A DNA stretch of 42,417 nt from Desulfobacteraceae bacterium (GCA_020633955.1 JACKCP010000016.1:1-42417); one strand, 5' to 3'; counted from the first letter of the stretch, positions 23,077 through 32,060 are shown. The notes: generated by a model from the sequence alone, not told the origin. Made by a program: numbers and translations.

Positions 23077-24477
23077 ATGAATAAAACCAAAATTGTCTGC
23101 ACAATAGGCCCTGCAAGCAGCAGTCCTGATATTATAGAAAAACTTATAAATGCAGGAATGAATGTAGCAAGGCTTAATTTTTCCCACGGAAGCCATGAAG
23201 ACCATAAAAAAACATTTGATCTCATAAGACAGATTTCAGATGACCTTGACAAGCCTGTTGCAGTTTTACAGGACTTGAGCGGTCCAAAAATCCGTACAGG
23301 AAAAGTTGATGGAAAGGGAATTGAACTTGTCTGCGGAAATGAACTGATCCTTACAACAGATGATATAATGGGAAGTGAAAACAGGGTTTCCGTAACTTAT
23401 AAAAATCTTCCAAATGATGTCAAAGAAAATGAACTGATTTTACTTGCAGACGGACTTATGGAAATTAAAGTAAAAAAGATCACTGAAAATGACATAACCT
23501 GCGAAGTTGTATCAGGAGGCATTTTAACATCGAGCAAGGGGATTAACCTCCCTGGCACAAGCCTCAACATCCCTGCACTAACAAAAAAAGACAAAGAAGA
23601 CCTGGAATTTGGACTTTCAATCGGTGTTGATTTTGTTGCACTTTCGTTTGTAAGGAGTGCTGCTGATATTGATGAAATTAAAAAGATAATCAGCTCATTT
23701 GGCAAATCTACTCCTGTAATTGCAAAAATTGAAAAGCATGAAGCAATCCAAAACTTTGATGAAATTCTTGAAAAATCAGACGGAATTATGGTTGCAAGAG
23801 GTGATCTTGGAGTTGAAGTTCCACTTGAAAATGTGCCTGTTTATCAGAAAATGCTTGTAAACAAATCTGTAAAGTCTGGCAAACCTGTAATTATTGCCAC
23901 CCAGATGCTGAGTTCAATGGTAAGTTCACCAAGACCGACCAGGGCTGAAGCAACCGATATAGCAAATGCAGTTTTAGACGGAACTGATGCCTTGATGCTT
24001 TCTGAAGAAACTGCCAGCGGAAACCATCCAGTAGAAGCAGTAAAATATATGAGAAAAATAGCAGATAATGCAGAAAATGAATATCCCTACCCTAAATTCA
24101 AATTTCACCCGGATTCTGAAACATCAAGAGCTGTTCCCTATGCTGCATGCGTTCTTTCCGGTTTTACAAACGCTTCAGCAATAGTTGCGCCAACAAGATC
24201 TGGTTATACAGCTGCACAGATTTCAAGATTCAGACCAAAAAGCAGAATAATTGCACTTTCTCCACTAAAGGAATCAATAAGAAAAATGTGTCTTTACTGG
24301 GGATGCATTCCAAAAATTTTCGGTGATCCAAAAGATACCGATGAAATGCTGGATAAAGGTGCAGAAGCAGCTCTTGAATCCGGCCTTGTAAAAAAAGGTG
24401 AAATAATTATAATTACAGCAGGTCATCCTGTGTGGGTATCTGGAACCACAAACATGCTTAAAGTAAAGGAATTATAA
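23077..24477 (+). CDS. pyk: Pyruvate kinase
   Basis: 466 residues. Motifs are TKIVCTIGPASSSPDIIEKL, ARLNFSHGSHEDH, DLSGPKIRTG, IAKIEKHEAIQNFDEILEKS with the catalytic lysine, MVARGDLGVE, and the loop LMLSEETASGNHPVEAVKYM. The C-terminal domain ends near 'AGHPVWVSGTTNMLKV'. It lacks the extra C-terminal PEP-utiliser domain of the Bacillus type. It makes ATP and pyruvate from phosphoenolpyruvate. AGGAG lies eight bases before the ATG. Confidence 0.97.
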   Translation: MNKTKIVCTIGPASSSPDIIEKLINAGMNVARLNFSHGSHEDHKKTFDLIRQISDDLDKPVAVLQDLSGPKIRTGKVDGKGIELVCGNELILTTDDIMGSENRVSVTYKNLPNDVKENELILLADGLMEIKVKKITENDITCEVVSGGILTSSKGINLPGTSLNIPALTKKDKEDLEFGLSIGVDFVALSFVRSAADIDEIKKIISSFGKSTPVIAKIEKHEAIQNFDEILEKSDGIMVARGDLGVEVPLENVPVYQKMLVNKSVKSGKPVIIATQMLSSMVSSPRPTRAEATDIANAVLDGTDALMLSEETASGNHPVEAVKYMRKIADNAENEYPYPKFKFHPDSETSRAVPYAACVLSGFTNASAIVAPTRSGYTAAQISRFRPKSRIIALSPLKESIRKMCLYWGCIPKIFGDPKDTDEMLDKGAEAALESGLVKKGEIIIITAGHPVWVSGTTNMLKVKEL

Positions 24478-24486
24478 GAAAAAAAC

Positions 24487-24984
24487 ATGGAATATAAAGA
24501 AGAACTTTTTCCTGATAAAAAAAGAATTGCACTCATTGCCCATGACGGAAAAAAAGACGAAATGATTTCATGGGTCAAGTCCAACAGAACAGTCTTGATG
24601 GAGCATGAACTTTATGCAACAGGTACAACCGGCGGCATAATAGAAAAAGAACTTGGCATAAAAATCAAAAGAATGCAGAGCGGACCTCTTGGAGGCGACC
24701 TTCAGATAGGAGCACTTATTTCAGAAAAAAAAATAGACATTCTTGTCTTTTTCTGGGACCCTCTTGAAGCACAGCCCCATGAACCTGATATCAGAGCACT
24801 TCTAAGACTTGCTGTTTTATGGAATATTCCGGCTGCAACAAATATGGCTTCTGCAGATTTCATCTTTTCGTCTCCATTATTTGAAGGAAATTACAGAAGA
24901 ATTGTTCCTGACTATGAAACATATCAGAAAAAAAGAGAAACAAAAATTGAGGACTGCCTGAAGTCATGTATTGTATCCGATTAA
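24487..24984 (+). CDS. mgsA: Methylglyoxal synthase
   Basis: 165 residues. The active-site pattern is complete: H19-D20 in LIAHDGKKDE, the phosphate loop ATGTTGG (44-50), D71 in SGPLGGDLQIGA, H98 and D101 in AQPHEPDIRALLRLA, and WNIPAATNMASADF. The numbering agrees with the E. coli enzyme. It removes phosphate from dihydroxyacetone phosphate to give methylglyoxal. It lies 9 bases behind pyk, so the bypass enzyme is co-transcribed with glycolysis. It could relieve build-up of sugar phosphates when phosphate is short. Confidence 0.95.
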   Translation: MEYKEELFPDKKRIALIAHDGKKDEMISWVKSNRTVLMEHELYATGTTGGIIEKELGIKIKRMQSGPLGGDLQIGALISEKKIDILVFFWDPLEAQPHEPDIRALLRLAVLWNIPAATNMASADFIFSSPLFEGNYRRIVPDYETYQKKRETKIEDCLKSCIVSD

Positions 24985-25093
24985 AGCCTTTTTAAACATC
25001 AAAAAAATTACTTTTGATTTTAATAAGTTATCTAATTATTTTTATTTAAATTTTATTAATGTGAATTTTTTTATTGTTTGCATTAGAGATTTA

Positions 25094-25099
25094 TATAAT
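25094..25099 (+). promoter_or_regulatory. Perfect -10 box before the degV-family gene
   Basis: TATAAT sits 40 bases before the ATG and is preceded by A+T-rich DNA. The best -35 at the proper distance is poor (TTATTG, 17 bases away). A strong AAGGAG ribosome site follows downstream at about 25128. Confidence 0.38.
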
Positions 25100-25138
25100 T
25101 ATTCCCAGAGTTTTTATTAGCAATCTTAAGGAGATTTT

Positions 25139-25999
25139 ATGGCAAAAATAGGCTTTGTAACCGATTCAACTGCAGATTTTCCCCAGGGAGCTGACAGGCA
25201 AAACAATATACACATTATCCCGGTTCATGTTGTGGTTGATTCAAATGATTATCTTGACAAAATTGAAATATCCAACGACCAGATAATTGAAAAAATGAAA
25301 AAAAACCACCAGGTCTTTACAAGACCTGCTGCTCCAGCCGAATATGCTGATTTTTACGAAAATCTTCTTAAAAAATATGATTATATTCTTTCTTTTCAGG
25401 TTGCATCTAATCTTTCGGAGTGTTTTCAAAGTGCAAAAAGCTCACTTAATCTTATTGATCCTGAATCAGCTAAAAAAATTAAAATAATAAATACCAAATC
25501 AATAAGCATTGGCCAGGCAATGTATGTATTAAAGGCAATAGAGATAATAAAAAAAGAAAAAACAATTGATGACCTTGAAAATAAGGTTAACCTTATTATG
25601 GGAACCAATATAAGCAATTTTACTGTGGACTCTCTGATTTGGCTGAAAAAAACCGGCAAAATAGGGACACTTGGGGCAGCATTTGGGAACATGCTTGATA
25701 TAAAACCCCTGATTGTTTTGAAAGACTCAAGTTTAAAGCCTCTTGGGAGCATAAGGGGGAAAAAGAACGTTTTGAACGAAATGGCATCATATGCAGGTAA
25801 AACCAGAAAAAGAACCGGATTTGAATATGACGTATGGGTAGCACACTGTGATGCAGAAGAAGATGCAAACTATCTTTCTGAGAAACTCGCCAAAGAACTT
25901 GGTATAAATCAAAATGAAATAAAAATTATAAAATCAGGTGCTGCAATTGCTGTCCAGACCGGACCTGGAAGTATTGCATGGGGAATGGTAAAAAAATAG
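25139..25999 (+). CDS. DegV-family fatty-acid-binding protein
   Basis: 286 residues starting at ATG 25139 with AAGGAG six bases before it. The DegV pattern is clear: IGFVTDSTADFPQG, IIPVHVVVDSNDYLD, TRPAAPAEYADFYENLLKKY, ILSFQVASNLSECFQSAKSS, and the end AVQTGPGSIAWGMVKK. Members bind a fatty acid in a cleft between two domains; FakB proteins of this family present it to a fatty-acid kinase. No kinase gene is adjacent, so that role is not shown here. It stands alone with its own promoter. Confidence 0.92.
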   Translation: MAKIGFVTDSTADFPQGADRQNNIHIIPVHVVVDSNDYLDKIEISNDQIIEKMKKNHQVFTRPAAPAEYADFYENLLKKYDYILSFQVASNLSECFQSAKSSLNLIDPESAKKIKIINTKSISIGQAMYVLKAIEIIKKEKTIDDLENKVNLIMGTNISNFTVDSLIWLKKTGKIGTLGAAFGNMLDIKPLIVLKDSSLKPLGSIRGKKNVLNEMASYAGKTRKRTGFEYDVWVAHCDAEEDANYLSEKLAKELGINQNEIKIIKSGAAIAVQTGPGSIAWGMVKK

Positions 26000-26004
26000 T
26001 AATT

Positions 26005-26094
26005 GCTCCGTTTAAACAGAAACGGATGCTTAATTCATTCTGAGTCTCATTCCCCCTTAACCTTTCAGACAGGAGATAATAAAACTGTCTCCTG
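26005..26094. repeat. Two hairpins between convergent degV and thioesterase genes
   Basis: TCCGTTT-N6-AAACGGA (26007-26026) begins seven bases after the degV stop, and CAGGAGA-N11-TCTCCTG (26070-26094) follows. Either may end one of the two convergent transcripts, though no long T run is present. Confidence 0.6.
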
Positions 26095-26121
26095 AAACCG
26101 GCTCAGAAAAAATTCATAATT

Positions 26122-26550
26122 CTAATAAAAGGCATCTTCCAGTAAAAGTTTTGATCTTACAAAAATACCGTTACCGCGTGCAATTTCATTTTCTTCACTG
26201 TCGTATACAACGGCTTCAGAAATAAACTGGGATTTGTTTTTATTTACCACCCTGCCGTAAACCTTTAAAAAGCCTGATGACACGGGTCTTGTTATGTAGG
26301 TTGTGAAAGATGTAGTGACAAGAAAAAAATTATATTCCAAAGAATTGGCAGCAAAATATGCCCCGTCATCAAGCATTTTGAAAATCACACTTCCATGGAC
26401 AAAATTACCTGAATGAAAAAATTTATTTTCAACTTTTATCTGAATTTCACAGCAGCCTTCACTTATTGATATTTGAGGATTATAAAACTCATTTACAGGA
26501 GCCTTATAATACATAAGCTCAAGTTTTTTAAAGTGGTTTTCTTTGTTCAT
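26122..26550 (-). CDS. PaaI/YbgC-like hotdog-fold thioesterase
   Basis: 142 residues, the usual length for a single hotdog domain. The hotdog core helix is FVHGSVIFKMLDDGAYFAAN, followed by the strands FFLVTTSFTTYITRPVSSGF and LKVYGRVVNKNKSQFISEAV, ending EIARGNGIFVRSK. The HGS...DD helix agrees with PaaI-type acyl-CoA thioesterases. The substrate is unknown. It is convergent to the degV-family gene. Confidence 0.85.
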   Translation of the reverse strand: MNKENHFKKLELMYYKAPVNEFYNPQISISEGCCEIQIKVENKFFHSGNFVHGSVIFKMLDDGAYFAANSLEYNFFLVTTSFTTYITRPVSSGFLKVYGRVVNKNKSQFISEAVVYDSEENEIARGNGIFVRSKLLLEDAFY

Positions 26551-26707
26551 TTTTTAACCTCACAATTTTTTTCACTCAATAACACAAAATAATTCTTCAC
26601 ATAATCTGAATTTCACATATATTATTAAACTACCTTTAGGCAATTTTTTATTGGAATCTGAAAAAGCCTGAAAAGATAGATAAAAGATTTTTTAATTTTT
26701 ATAGCAG

Positions 26708-27709
26708 ATGGAGTATGTTTTGAAACTCAAATGCCCTCATTGCAGTAAGATTTACAATATACCTGACGAAAAAATACCTTCTAATCCAAACCTGAAAATC
26801 AAATGCCTGAAATGTGAAGGTATTATTTCCATAAAAAAAGACGTTTATTCTGAAACACCAGAAGAAGTAAAAATAGATATAAAGATAGAAGAAATTATCC
26901 AGAAAGCAAAAGCTCTGCCCCCAATTTCAGAAGTTCTTGCAAAAGCAAGGGACATTCTTACAGATGAAAACAGGGATATAAGAGATCTTGCAGAGGTACT
27001 TGAAAAAGATCAGGCTATGACTTCAAGGATACTTAAAATTGCAAATTCAGCATATTATGCACTTAAAAATCCTGTGAGTTCTGTCCAGCAGGCATGTATA
27101 ATTCTTGGAGCTGAGATTCTTCTTCAAATGATCACACTTGCAAGCACATCAAAGCTTCTTGGCAAGGAATTAAAAGGTTATTCTATAAGTTCTGGTGAAG
27201 TTTTTTTACATTCTACAGGAGTTGCATTTGCATCAAGACTGATTGCTTTAAAAACTCAACCAGAACTAAGTGCAGATGCCTTTTCTGCCGGGATACTTCA
27301 CGATGCAGGCAAACTGCTCCTTGATGAAAGTCTGGTTGAAATTAAAGAGTATTTTGTTGCAAAAGTTTCGTCCGGGATTAAAATGCATATTGCCGAAAAA
27401 GAAATTTTTGGCTTTGACCATACTGAAACAGGTTATGAATTCCTGAAAAAATGGAATATCCCTCAAAAACAGCTGACAGCTGTAAGATGGCACCATGAGC
27501 CGTCAAAATCAGACAGTGATGTTCTTGCTTATATAATACATGCAGCAAATGAAATTATGGAAATGGAAATAGATTTAAATATAGCGGACAACCAGAATCT
27601 TGCGCCTGAAACCCTTAAAATTCTTAATCTCACATTTGATGATCTTGAAAGCATACGCGAGGAAGCTAAAATAGCAACAGAAGAGGTTTTTCACGGATTT
27701 ATTTCATAA
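26708..27709 (+). CDS. HDOD-domain protein with N-terminal MJ0042-type zinc ribbon
   Basis: 333 residues from ATG 26708; an alternative start is TTG 26720, which has GGAG six bases before it and would give LKLKCPHC as the start. Residues 5-40 form a zinc ribbon with C9, C12, C33 and C36 (CPHCSKIYNIPDEKIP, KIKCLKCEG), a form known from the MJ0042 family. An HDOD domain spans about 60-275 (ALPPISEVLAKARDIL, EKDQAMTSRILKIANSAYYA, AGILHDAGKLLLDES). HDOD proteins act in signalling, often with c-di-GMP proteins. The zinc ribbon is a less usual partner. It lies alone. Confidence 0.9.
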   Translation: MEYVLKLKCPHCSKIYNIPDEKIPSNPNLKIKCLKCEGIISIKKDVYSETPEEVKIDIKIEEIIQKAKALPPISEVLAKARDILTDENRDIRDLAEVLEKDQAMTSRILKIANSAYYALKNPVSSVQQACIILGAEILLQMITLASTSKLLGKELKGYSISSGEVFLHSTGVAFASRLIALKTQPELSADAFSAGILHDAGKLLLDESLVEIKEYFVAKVSSGIKMHIAEKEIFGFDHTETGYEFLKKWNIPQKQLTAVRWHHEPSKSDSDVLAYIIHAANEIMEMEIDLNIADNQNLAPETLKILNLTFDDLESIREEAKIATEEVFHGFIS

Positions 27710-28031
27710 ATACTGTTCAACTTTCCTAATTTTAAATTAATACAATTAAAGACTCAAAAGGTACAACAGTATAACATATTAACTTTATTAAGTTTTAATA
27801 GAAAATATAAACTTTAGTCATATTAAAAAATGATATTAACAATAAAAATAAAAATCTAGGCTTGACTGATTGTCACTATCTGATATTTTTAATGTAGATA
27901 CAAAAAAAAGAAGCAAATTCAAATTCATTATTAAAAGTTTTTAAAGTTTTGCCTGATCCTGAGGGTCAGAGCAAAATTTTTTATTTAGCCCTACAACTGG
28001 TCAACCAGTAAACCAAAACAAAGAGGCCGAT
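27710..28031 (+). promoter_or_regulatory. Leader region of the dehydratase operon
   Basis: No gene is visible in 322 bases. A promoter candidate is TTGACT-N16-TATTTT (27862-27889). Next is a hairpin CTGATCC-N3-GGGTCAG (27953-27969) followed seven bases later by a run of six T; it could attenuate transcription. A 14-base palindrome ACTGGT-CA-ACCAGT (27996-28009) lies 22 bases before the ATG and looks like a repressor site. AGAGG precedes the ATG by five bases. Confidence 0.45.
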
Positions 28032-29480
28032 ATGGAAAAGAAATTAATCAAAGGAAAACTAAACGAAGCAAGAGAATTTGAAAGACTACCTGAAAAAAAA
28101 TCCGAAATCTTTTTCAGAATACCTTTCCTTTTCCTGGAAACAGCCGAAAAAAGGCTGAAGGATGCATGGGAACATGCTGAAAAATTAATAAAATTTCTTG
28201 AAAATAAAAACTTTAAATCAACAAAATCCTCTAATCATGTTTCTTTTGAAAAAAATGACAACTCAAAGGCCGAAATAACAGCTGATAATTCTGATCTCTG
28301 GGTTAAGACACGAGTGGAAAAAAATGAGGGATTAATTGAAGAGCTGGAAAGAGAAATTCTTGGACTTGAAAGAAAAGCATTTAAATATTTTTTAAAAGGC
28401 GGAAAATTAACAGCACATACATCAAACTCCAAAAAATGGGATGAAGACCTTAAAGGCTATATAGGCCTTGATGCAGGTTCAATTTCAATAAATATAGCAT
28501 TTGTGGAAGAAAGCGGTATAATTTTTGAAACCGAATACACCCTTACTGAAGGTGATGTAATAAACAACATCAAAAAAGGTTTTACAAACCTCAAAAAAAG
28601 ACTGCCTGAAAACACTCTCATTCTTGGATCAGGAGTTACCGGAAGCGGACATGAAATTTCAGCCTCTCTTTTAAATGCAGACGTATATGAAACAGAACTT
28701 GATGCCCACGCAGAAGCCACACTCCACATGCTTCCAGATACACAGGTGATATTTGATATAGGCGGACAGGATTCAAAAGTAATGTATATTGAAGACGGCG
28801 AGCTTGATGAAGCAGGAATGAACAAAAAATGCGGTGCAGGAACCGGAGCCTTTTTAGATGCACAGGCTGACAGACTTGGCATACCAATTGAAAAATTCGG
28901 TGAAACAGGACTTAAAGCTAAAAAACCCTACTCCTTTTCCAGCATGTGTACTGTATTTGTCGGAAGAGACTTGATTGCTGAACAGGCAAAGGGGAATACA
29001 AAGGAAAATATCATTGCAGGGCTTCACAGAAGTCTTGCAATGAACTTTTATTCAACTCTTGGAATAAATAAAAAAACAATTAAAACCCCAATAGCATTTC
29101 AGGGCGGTGTTGCTTCAAATACCGGAGTAAAAAAAGCTCTCGAAGACCTTCTTTATGAAGCAAGAGGGGAAAGGATTGAACTCTTTATTCCGATGCACCA
29201 CAAAGTAATGGGTGCAGTTGGAATGGCTCTTTTCGCAAAAGAAGAACTTGAAGGCAGTCAGGGAAAATTCAGAGGTATAGACACCATATGCAAAATAAGA
29301 TCCGATTTTACCGAATGTACTAAAGCCGAACAGCTTGGCTGCAAAAAACAGATGCTTTGTGACCTTGTACACCTTTATATTGGAGATGAAATAATAGAAA
29401 CCCTTTATGCCTGCCAGGAATATTCTGATCTGATAGAAAGTGAAAAAAATATTGAACTAAAAGCCAATTTCGGAGGTTGA
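28032..29480 (+). CDS. 2-hydroxyacyl-CoA dehydratase-type activase (BadF/BcrA/HgdC ATPase)
   Basis: 482 residues. The ASKHA ATPase core starts at about 143 with YIGLDAGSISINIAF, then FDIGGQDSKVMYIEDG at 241-256, KKCGAGTGAFLDAQADRLGI at 265-284 and FSSMCTVFVGRDLIAEQAKG at 302-321. C267 and C306 are the two ligands of the [4Fe-4S] cluster that bridges the dimer. The first 140 residues are an extra helical, charged region (ETAEKRLKDAWEHAEKLIKF) not found in the about 260-residue HgdC type. The tail beyond 415 has Cys at 420, 429, 437, 443 and 461. It passes one electron to the partner enzyme at the cost of ATP. First gene of the operon; its end overlaps the ribosome site region of the next gene. 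Confidence 0.9.
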   Translation: MEKKLIKGKLNEAREFERLPEKKSEIFFRIPFLFLETAEKRLKDAWEHAEKLIKFLENKNFKSTKSSNHVSFEKNDNSKAEITADNSDLWVKTRVEKNEGLIEELEREILGLERKAFKYFLKGGKLTAHTSNSKKWDEDLKGYIGLDAGSISINIAFVEESGIIFETEYTLTEGDVINNIKKGFTNLKKRLPENTLILGSGVTGSGHEISASLLNADVYETELDAHAEATLHMLPDTQVIFDIGGQDSKVMYIEDGELDEAGMNKKCGAGTGAFLDAQADRLGIPIEKFGETGLKAKKPYSFSSMCTVFVGRDLIAEQAKGNTKENIIAGLHRSLAMNFYSTLGINKKTIKTPIAFQGGVASNTGVKKALEDLLYEARGERIELFIPMHHKVMGAVGMALFAKEELEGSQGKFRGIDTICKIRSDFTECTKAEQLGCKKQMLCDLVHLYIGDEIIETLYACQEYSDLIESEKNIELKANFGG

Positions 29481-29482
29481 TT

Positions 29483-30532
29483 TTGAAAAAAACAGGATGG
29501 TTCTGCACCTATACTCCAGTTGAGCTTATACATGCCGCAAATGTAATTCCATACGGTATAAGAAGCGATTCAAAGGCTGAACATGAAGATGTATTACTTG
29601 GTGATTCAATGTGTTCGTATGTCCGGTCATGTATGGGGGGAGCTCTGACTAATGTCTATGATGATTTAAGCGGTGTTGTAATTGCACATTCATGCGAATG
29701 CATGAGAAGACTTTCTGACGGATGGAAATTCAGGCAAAATCAGATTAAACCAAAACTGATTCATATTCTTGATATTCCTAAAGTTGTATCTGAATCCTCA
29801 ATAAAGTTTTTTGCTTCTTCTCTAAAACGTCTGAAAAATGATCTTGAAAAAGAATACGGTCCTATAAGTGATGAAAGTATTCGTTCATCAATAGAAAAAT
29901 ACAAAATAACAAGAACTCTTTTCAAAGAAATTGATGATTTAAGGAAAAATGAGAATACGTCCATAACTGGTATAGAAATTGAAGAACTTGTAAATGACTA
30001 TTTTGCAATACCGGTTGAGGTTTTCAATGAAAAACTGAAAAAATTTATTGATTCAAAAAAGGACTCTGATTCACCTGATTCAAGACCAAGGGTTATGATA
30101 GCCGGAGGTCCTGGAAATAAAAGCCTGATAAAAACAATTGAAGAATCTGGAGGTCTGTGTGTTGCAGAAAACATGTGTACAGGTCTAAGAGCTTTTGCAG
30201 GTACTTATGGAGAAGAAAAAGATCCTTTTGATCTTTTAGCAAGGCTTTACCTTGATAAAACACCATGTCCAAGAATGCTTGGTGAAAAATCAAGGGAAAA
30301 AACACAAGAACTTCCCCAGTTGATAAATGACTACAAAGTTGACGGGATTATTTATTTTTCCATGAAATTTTGTGCAAATATGCAGATGGACTGGGCTCTC
30401 CTTAAAAACCACACAAACCTTGATATACCAATGAAAGTGATTGAAGGCGACATAAGCTCAGAGATCAATGAAAGAGAAGTTTATTCATTTATCAAAAGAC
30501 TTAAAAAAAGAAAGAAAAAAAATGAGTCATAA
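29483..30532 (+). CDS. 2-hydroxyacyl-CoA dehydratase-type subunit, HgdB-like
   Basis: 349 residues from TTG 29483; this start is preferred to TTG 29477 because GGAGG (29472-29476) directly touches the latter but lies six bases from the former. The family opening is GWFCTYTPVELIHAANVIPY. Cysteines in DSMCSYVRSCMGG, HSCECMRRLSDGW and YFSMKFCANMQMD match the positions where this family holds a [4Fe-4S] cluster. IAGGPGNKSLIKTIEESGG marks the C-terminal domain. It should be one half of a heterodimeric dehydratase or related acyl-CoA reductase. The true substrate is not visible. Confidence 0.86.
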   Translation: MKKTGWFCTYTPVELIHAANVIPYGIRSDSKAEHEDVLLGDSMCSYVRSCMGGALTNVYDDLSGVVIAHSCECMRRLSDGWKFRQNQIKPKLIHILDIPKVVSESSIKFFASSLKRLKNDLEKEYGPISDESIRSSIEKYKITRTLFKEIDDLRKNENTSITGIEIEELVNDYFAIPVEVFNEKLKKFIDSKKDSDSPDSRPRVMIAGGPGNKSLIKTIEESGGLCVAENMCTGLRAFAGTYGEEKDPFDLLARLYLDKTPCPRMLGEKSREKTQELPQLINDYKVDGIIYFSMKFCANMQMDWALLKNHTNLDIPMKVIEGDISSEINEREVYSFIKRLKKRKKKNES

Positions 30533-31856
30533 AAATATTGTCAAGGAAAACACGGAAGCCAGAATAATTCAGCTCAAAAACTTTCTTAAGGCAAACGGTC
30601 TTGGTGATATTAAACCAGAAGATGCTGTAAAAATGGCTTTTATGTCTGACTATGAAACATTATCTCCTTCAGCAAAAAGGGGATATGTAAATGCAAAGCA
30701 GTTTTTTAATGCATATAACATGAATATTTCGGGAGAATTTGAATATCATCATGTAGCATGGAGGTCTCTTTTTGTACCAACAGAGATAATGTATGCAATG
30801 AACCTTATCCCATATACAACGGAAATGGTTGCATCACAGCTTGCAATGTCAGGAAGTTCAAGCGAAAGGATTGAAACTGCTGAGGCCTCAAATTTTTCAG
30901 GAGATCTTTGCTCATTCATGAAAACAGTTGCAGGAGGAGTTATTGAAAATATTTTTCCAACTCCTGATATTTTACTGACCTCAACTCATATTTGTGACCC
31001 TTCTGCAAAATATGCGGAAATTGCTTCACATATTTATAATAGACCTGAATTTGTTCTGGATATTCCATATGGAATTTATGATCTATACATGAACAGAAAA
31101 ACAAGGGATGATGAAGAGAGAATTGATGAAGCGGTAGAATATGTAACACAGCAGTTTTACGAAATGATTGAATTTGTTAGAGAAAAAACAGGGCTGGAGC
31201 TTGATGAGGAAAAATTAAAACAGATCTGCATATGGACAAATGAGGCTAGAAAATGGCTTGATGAAGGCAACAACATAATTCTATATGAAAGAACCTCGTC
31301 AAAAAAAGGGATCAAGGAGCTTGATTATGCTGCAAACCTGATGCAGACCTGGGGAACAGAGGAAATAGTTGATGTATACAAGTCAAGATATGAAGATTAC
31401 AAAAAAAACCAGCATGAAAAAAGGGAAATAACCCAGCCAAGAATTGCCTGGTTTCATTTAAGACCTTATTTTAAAAATCAGCTGATGTCATACCTTGACG
31501 AAAAAATTGAAATTTCAGGCTCCCAGGTAAACTTTGTTTTTTTTGATGAGCTTGATCCTGATGACCCAGTAAGATCAATAGCAAGACGAACTGTACTCCA
31601 CCCTGGATATTCATCTGTAATGGCAAGAACATCCATTGCCATAGAAAAAATTCCAGAAGATACAAGCGGAATAATTGCCTACTACCCAAAATCATGCAGG
31701 CATTTCCACGGAGGAGCCATAATGGAAAATGAAATGTTTAAAACGGCTGGTATTCCAATACTTACAATAGATGGGGACTGCGTTGATGACAGAGGTGATG
31801 ATTTTCCAATTGTTAAAACAAGGGTTGACAGGTTTCTAAAGGCTATCTCAAAATAA
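30522..31856 (+). CDS. 2-hydroxyacyl-CoA dehydratase-type subunit, HgdA-like
   Basis: 444 residues from ATG 30522, which overlaps the end of the preceding gene by 11 bases. The frame runs open to 30468, but that would lengthen the overlap. The first 80 residues are an extra helical region. The family fold then begins at YHHVAWRSLFVPTEIMYAMN, with cysteines in FSGDLCSFMKTVAGG, STHICDPSAK, YYPKSCRHFHGGAIM and IDGDCVDDRGDDFP. The pairing of two related subunits behind an activase is the standard layout for 2-hydroxyacyl-CoA dehydratases and benzoyl-CoA-reductase-like enzymes. Such enzymes remove water from 2-hydroxyacyl-CoA in amino-acid fermentation. A different reduction is possible. Confidence 0.84.
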   Translation: MSHKNIVKENTEARIIQLKNFLKANGLGDIKPEDAVKMAFMSDYETLSPSAKRGYVNAKQFFNAYNMNISGEFEYHHVAWRSLFVPTEIMYAMNLIPYTTEMVASQLAMSGSSSERIETAEASNFSGDLCSFMKTVAGGVIENIFPTPDILLTSTHICDPSAKYAEIASHIYNRPEFVLDIPYGIYDLYMNRKTRDDEERIDEAVEYVTQQFYEMIEFVREKTGLELDEEKLKQICIWTNEARKWLDEGNNIILYERTSSKKGIKELDYAANLMQTWGTEEIVDVYKSRYEDYKKNQHEKREITQPRIAWFHLRPYFKNQLMSYLDEKIEISGSQVNFVFFDELDPDDPVRSIARRTVLHPGYSSVMARTSIAIEKIPEDTSGIIAYYPKSCRHFHGGAIMENEMFKTAGIPILTIDGDCVDDRGDDFPIVKTRVDRFLKAISK

Positions 31857-31860
31857 ATAT

Positions 31861-31888
31861 AAAGAGGCTTAAAAAATTAAGCCTCTTT
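31861..31888 (+). terminator. Terminator of the dehydratase operon
   Basis: AAAGAGGCTTAA-N4-TTAAGCCTCTTT forms a perfect 12-bp stem with a four-base loop, starting 5 bases after the stop codon and followed by ATTATTACTATT. It is symmetric and may also stop transcription from the minus strand. Confidence 0.88.
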
Positions 31889-31940
31889 ATTATTACTATT
31901 ATCTTGATAAAAAATTATTAATTCTATTTGGCTGCCAAAC

Positions 31941-32037
31941 GAAAACGGTCTTTCTTGTCCATTTATTCATCAGACAAAATTTAATACTCAAAATACTCCA
32001 TGTATTTCTGTGCTAAATTTTTTTATCTTCCCTGAAC
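31941..32037. repeat. Imperfect direct repeat, copy A
   Basis: This 97-base stretch aligns by eye with 32710-32806 at about 70% identity, with shared blocks AAACGG, GTCCATTT, CTCAAAAT and CTCCATG, then TAAATTTT and TGAAC at the end. It sits 39 bases beyond the stop of the ferritin-like gene. It is bounded by CGAAAACG (31940-31947) and CGTTTTCG (32050-32057), which are inverted repeats. The function is not known. Confidence 0.7.
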
Positions 32038-32060
32038 TAAAAAACTCATCGTTTTCGGGC

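Noticed and set aside
28457..28882. Minus-strand frame of 141 codons inside the activase gene
   Set aside because: It lies opposite a well-conserved ATPase and has the Ser/Pro-rich look of an antisense shadow.
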